Origin: Rubrivivax sp. | Lineage (GTDB): Bacteria > Pseudomonadota > Gammaproteobacteria > Burkholderiales > Burkholderiaceae_C | Direction: 5' to 3' | Length of the DNA: 37,580 bases | Assembly (NCBI GenBank): GCA_016789955.1 | Contig: JAEUPB010000014.1 | Coordinates: 1-37,580, forward strand | Part shown: positions 34,573 through 37,580 of the stretch, piece by piece | Position numbering within the stretch: the first letter of the stretch is position 1 | Layout: each line of letters begins with the position of its first letter | The notes under the pieces: model-generated | Seen by the model: only the letters and a program-made list of their open reading frames with translations | What the model was told of the DNA's origin: nothing | The model's database searches: none | Position numbers and translations under genes: made by a program

Positions 34573-35375
34573 GCCGCCGTCCGCTCGACGTGCTGGTGCC
34601 GCGTGTACAGGAAGTCGATCACCTCCTTGCGGTACTGCACGTAATGCCGGTCCTCGACCATCTCGACTCGGTTGCGCGGCCGAGGCAGATCGACGCGCAG
34701 GATCTCGCCGATGGTGGCCGCCGGGCCGTTGGTCATCATCACGATGCGGTCGGAGAGCAGCACCGCCTCGTCGACGTCGTGCGTGACCATCATCACCGTG
34801 GCGCCGGTGGTGGCCACGATGCGCATCAACTCGTCCTGCAGCTTGGCGCGCGTCAGCGCATCCAGCGCGCCGAACGGCTCGTCCATCAGCAGCATCTTCG
34901 GCTCCATCGCCAGCGCGCGGGCGATGCCCACGCGCTGCTTCATGCCGCCGGAGATCTCGTGCGGCCGCTTGTGCACCGCGTGGCCCATGCCGACCAGTTC
35001 GAGCGCGGCCAGCGTGCGCTGGTGCAGCTGCTCGGAGGACTCCTTCGCGCCGAACACGCGCTCCACCGCGAGGTGCACGTTGTCGTGGCAGCTCAGCCAC
35101 GGCAGCAGCGAGTGGTTCTGGAACACCACGCCGCGATCAGGGCCGGGCCCCTTCAGCTCGCGGTCCGCCAGCAGCATCACGCCGGTCGTTGGCGTGGTCA
35201 GCCCGGCGACGAGGTTCAGCAACGTGCTCTTGCCGCAGCCCGAGTGGCCGATCAGCGCGACGAACTCGCCGGGCTGCATGGTCAGGTGGATGTCGCGCAG
35301 CGCCGTGAACGGGCCGCGGCGGGTCTGGAACGTCATGCCGGCGTCCTGGATGTCGAGGATGGGTTTGGCGCTCAT
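34569..35375 (-). CDS. nrtD: nitrate ABC transporter ATP-binding protein
   Basis: This is the ATPase of the NrtABCD/NasFED-type nitrate importer; 268 residues, single domain. Walker A is G-H-S-G-C-G-K-S-T at 43-51, the Q-loop lies in V-F-Q-N-H-S-L-L-P-W, the signature is I-S-G-G-M-K-Q-R at 141-148, Walker B is M-L-L-M-D-E-P-F-G-A-L-D, and the switch is V-T-H-D. The end H-Y-V-Q-Y-R-K-E-V-I-D-F-L-Y matches nitrate/taurine-type ATPases. No fused NrtA-like domain is present, so it is NrtD-like rather than NrtC-like. The start at 35375 has a GAGGAG ribosome site and follows nrtB by 11 bases. Confidence 0.94.
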   Translation of the reverse strand: MSAKPILDIQDAGMTFQTRRGPFTALRDIHLTMQPGEFVALIGHSGCGKSTLLNLVAGLTTPTTGVMLLADRELKGPGPDRGVVFQNHSLLPWLSCHDNVHLAVERVFGAKESSEQLHQRTLAALELVGMGHAVHKRPHEISGGMKQRVGIARALAMEPKMLLMDEPFGALDALTRAKLQDELMRIVATTGATVMMVTHDVDEAVLLSDRIVMMTNGPAATIGEILRVDLPRPRNRVEMVEDRHYVQYRKEVIDFLYTRHQHVERTAA

Positions 35376-35386
35376 CGCGTCGCTCC

Positions 35387-36349
35387 TCAGGCGTACTCGT
35401 AGCGGCGGGCCACCGCGAGCAACGCCCACTCGAGCAGCAGCCCGACGAAGCCGATCACGAAGATGGCGATCAGGATGTGCGCGACGTTGAGGTTGTTCCA
35501 CTCGTCCCACACCCAGAAGCCGATGCCCACGCCGCCGGTCAGCATCTCGGCGGCCACGATCACCAGCCACGCCGTGCCCACCGACAGGCGCACGCCGGTG
35601 AGCAGGTAGGGCATCACCGAGGGCAGCAGGATGCGCGTGGCGATCTTCCACTCCGACAGGTTCAGCACGCGCGCGACGTTCAGGTAGTCCTCCGGCACCT
35701 TCTGCACGCCCACCGCGGTGTTGATCACCATCGGCCAGATCGAGCAGATGAAGATGGTCCAGATCGCGGCCGGGTTGGCGGCCTTGAACACCAGCAGGCC
35801 GATCGGCAGCCAGGCCAGCGGCGACACCGGCTTGAGCAGGCTGATCAGCGGCGCCACCATGCGGTTGATCGTCGCGAAGCGACCGATCACGAAGCCCAGC
35901 GGGATGCCCACCAGCGCCGCCAGCCCGAAGCCCAGGCCCACGCGCTGCAGCGAGTTCAGCACGTTCCAGCCGATGCCCTGGTCGTTCGGGCCGTTGCGGT
36001 AGAACGGATCGGAGAACAGCTTGGCCGCGGCGTCGAAGGTGGCGGCCGGCGTCGGGAACGAGCCGCCCTTCTGCGTGAGCAGCGCCCAGATGCCGACCAG
36101 CAGCGCCAGGCCGGCCAGCGGCGGCAGCACGCGCGCGGCGAGTGCGCGCAGCCGCTCACGCAGTTCGAAGCGCTCGCGGCCGTCGGCAGCGGTAGCCGTC
36201 GCTGCGGCCGTTGCGGCCGTGGCCGGGCCTGCGGGGTGGACCGCGGGGCGCTTCTCGTCGTTGGCGGCCGGCACGGGGCGCGGCGCGGCGGCCGCGGGCA
36301 GCGGCACCGGCTCGACATCGCGCGGCGAGTGGAAGACGGCGGAGACCAT
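35387..36349 (-). CDS. nrtB: nitrate ABC transporter permease
   Basis: This is the membrane permease of the nitrate importer; 320 residues, about six helices. The opening helix is L-P-P-L-A-G-L-A-L-L-V-G-I-W. The segment F-P-T-P-A-A-T-F and the loop A-R-V-L-N-L-S-E-W-K-I-A-T-R-I-L-L-P-S are typical NrtB features. The cytoplasmic N-terminal extension is odd: about 70 residues, first Pro/Ala-rich and then an Ala/Thr run before the conserved charged helix. It follows nrtA by 12 bases and precedes nrtD by 11, so all three are cotranscribed. Confidence 0.94.
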   Translation of the reverse strand: MVSAVFHSPRDVEPVPLPAAAAPRPVPAANDEKRPAVHPAGPATAATAAATATAADGRERFELRERLRALAARVLPPLAGLALLVGIWALLTQKGGSFPTPAATFDAAAKLFSDPFYRNGPNDQGIGWNVLNSLQRVGLGFGLAALVGIPLGFVIGRFATINRMVAPLISLLKPVSPLAWLPIGLLVFKAANPAAIWTIFICSIWPMVINTAVGVQKVPEDYLNVARVLNLSEWKIATRILLPSVMPYLLTGVRLSVGTAWLVIVAAEMLTGGVGIGFWVWDEWNNLNVAHILIAIFVIGFVGLLLEWALLAVARRYEYA

Positions 36350-36361
36350 CGCGCGCCCCCG

Positions 36362-37580
36362 TCAGGCGGCGGCCGCGCCGCGCACCTTGAAGCTGTCGGC
36401 GTACTTGGCCGGGTCCTTGCCTTCCCACACCACGCCGTCGAGCAGCTTGGACGAGCGCATGTCGCTCTTGGGCAGGCTGACCTTCGCCGCCGCCGCGCCC
36501 TGCTTGTAGAGCTCGATCTGGTTGACCTGCCTCGCGACGGCCAGATAGTCGGGGTGGTCCTTCAGCAGGCCCCAGCGCTTGTGCTGCGTGAGGAACCACA
36601 TGCCGTCGGACAGGTACGGAAAGTTCACCGCGCCGTCGTTGAAGAACTTCATGTGGTTCGGGTCGTCCCAGGTCTTGCCGAGGCCGTTCTGGTAGCGCCC
36701 GAGGATGCGCTGGTTGATCGCGTCGACGCTGGTGTTGACGTAGCTCTTCTCGGCGATGACCTCGGCCATCTTGTTCTTGTTCGACAGGCCCGCGTCGATC
36801 CAGCGGCTGGCCTCGAGCACCGCGGCGATCACCGCGCGGCACGTGTTGGGGTTCTTCTTCGCGAACTCCGCGGTGGTGCCCAGAGCCTTCTCGGGGTGGT
36901 CCTTCCAGATGTCCTGCGTGGTGATCGCGGTGATGCCGATGCCGTCGAGGATGGCGCGGTGGCCCCAGGGCTCGCCGACGCAGAACCCGTCCATGTTGCC
37001 CACGCGCATGTTGGCGACCATCTGCGGCGGCGGCACGGTGATGACCTTGGCGTCCTTCATCGGGTTCACGCCCACGCTGGCCAGCCAGTAGTACAGCCAC
37101 ATCGCGTGCGTGCCGGTGGGGAAGGTCTGCGCGAAGGTGTATTCGCGCTTCTCGGCAGTCATCGCCTTCGCCAGCGAGGCGCCGTCGATCGCCCCCTTGT
37201 CCGCGAGCTTCTTGCTCAGCGTGATGGCCTGGCCGTTGTGGTTCAGGTTCATCAGCACGGCCATGTCCTTCTTCGGCCCGCCGATGCCGAGGTGCACGCC
37301 GTACACCAGCCCCCACAGCACGTGCGCCATGTCGAGCTCGCCGTTGACGAGCTTGTCGCGCACGCCGGCCCAGCTGGCTTCCTTGGTGGGGATGATCTTG
37401 ATGCCGTACTTTTCATCGAACTTCAGCACCGAGGCCATGACCACGCTGGCGCAGTCGGTCAGCGGGATGAAGCCGATGCGCACTTCCTTCTTTTCGGGCG
37501 CGTCAGAGCCTGCGGCCCATGCGCCACCCGGCAAGGCCGACCCGGCGGCCATCGCGGCCGAACCCTTGATGAACTGCCTG
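36362..37580 (-). CDS. nrtA: nitrate ABC transporter substrate-binding protein (5' end outside window)
   Basis: This is the nitrate-binding protein NrtA (CmpA/NrtA family), which captures nitrate in the periplasm. The frame is open to the window edge and begins inside a Tat-type signal, R-Q-F-I-K-G-S-A-A-M-A-A-G-S and then A-W-A-A-G-S. The true start is therefore a few codons beyond 37580. Family motifs are I-G-F-I-P-L-T-D-C-A-S-V-V-M-A, H-V-L-W-G-L-V-Y-G, F-P-T-G-T-H-A-M-W-L-Y-Y-W-L, V-G-E-P-W-G-H-R-A and N-F-P-Y-L-S-D-G-M-W-F-L-T. It appears to be the first gene of the operon running to cobA; the promoter is outside the window. Confidence 0.96.
   Translation of the reverse strand, partial: RQFIKGSAAMAAGSALPGGAWAAGSDAPEKKEVRIGFIPLTDCASVVMASVLKFDEKYGIKIIPTKEASWAGVRDKLVNGELDMAHVLWGLVYGVHLGIGGPKKDMAVLMNLNHNGQAITLSKKLADKGAIDGASLAKAMTAEKREYTFAQTFPTGTHAMWLYYWLASVGVNPMKDAKVITVPPPQMVANMRVGNMDGFCVGEPWGHRAILDGIGITAITTQDIWKDHPEKALGTTAEFAKKNPNTCRAVIAAVLEASRWIDAGLSNKNKMAEVIAEKSYVNTSVDAINQRILGRYQNGLGKTWDDPNHMKFFNDGAVNFPYLSDGMWFLTQHKRWGLLKDHPDYLAVARQVNQIELYKQGAAAAKVSLPKSDMRSSKLLDGVVWEGKDPAKYADSFKVRGAAAA

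Overview
The window is a GC-rich, gene-dense chromosomal segment. It probably comes from a betaproteobacterium of the order Burkholderiales, in the Rubrivivax/Leptothrix/Methylibium/Comamonadaceae neighbourhood. That placement is an inference from four things: ribosomal protein S3 has an Ala/Pro/Arg-rich tail, there is a Bug-type (TctC) solute-binding protein plus a decayed copy of another, the aminobenzoyl-CoA/salicylyl-CoA monooxygenase-reductase fusion is present, and the nitrate assimilation operon has the nrtABD-(GAF)-nirBD-nasA-cobA order. There are no rRNA or tRNA genes, CRISPR arrays, phage genes or transposases.

Layout. 1-1283: end of an S10-type ribosomal operon (rpsC 3' part, rplP, rpmC, rpsQ). 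It stops after rpsQ at hairpins and a Prx5 peroxiredoxin, with no rplN next. 1962-2858 (-): helical protein of unknown function. 2914-6048 (+): a catabolic-looking operon with a Bug periplasmic binding protein, a phthalate-dioxygenase-like Rieske oxygenase and a D-2-hydroxyacid dehydrogenase. 6060-7648 (-): three-gene operon of an SPFH/band-7 membrane protein, a small two-TM protein and an Arc-type ribbon-helix-helix protein, behind a clear promoter/operator. 7751-9178 (-): 6-phosphogluconate dehydrogenase. 9249-12105 (+): a very long Pro/Ala-rich single-pass membrane protein followed by a protein with a caspase-like His/Cys arrangement.

12212-17122 (+): operon for CoA-linked aromatic degradation. 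It holds an FAD monooxygenase/old-yellow-enzyme fusion, a MarR regulator, an enoyl-CoA hydratase and an acyl-CoA dehydrogenase. An AT-rich palindrome sits inside the probable promoter. 17187-19959 (+): gamma-glutamylcyclotransferase-like protein, EamA exporter, a truncated DUF1801-like protein and an RlmN-family radical SAM paralogue. 19946-21122 (-): a small secreted protein and a 1-Cys peroxiredoxin. 21210-21480: debris of a tctC/Bug gene. 21482-24062: DUF1203, DUF418 and WrbA. 24097-25721: divergent lysE/argO and argP-type regulator pair. 25761-27023 (-): exported amidohydrolase.

27161-37580 (-): nitrate assimilation operon read right to left. NrtA-NrtB-NrtD import nitrate, NasA reduces it to nitrite, NirB-NirD reduce nitrite to ammonium, and CobA makes the siroheme precursor NirB needs. 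A protein with three GAF-like repeats and no output domain is embedded in the operon with a 4-bp overlap. The operon promoter lies beyond the right edge.

The least explained parts are the caspase-like gene with its Pro/Ala-rich neighbour, the SPFH/RHH module with its tandem operator, and the triple-GAF protein.
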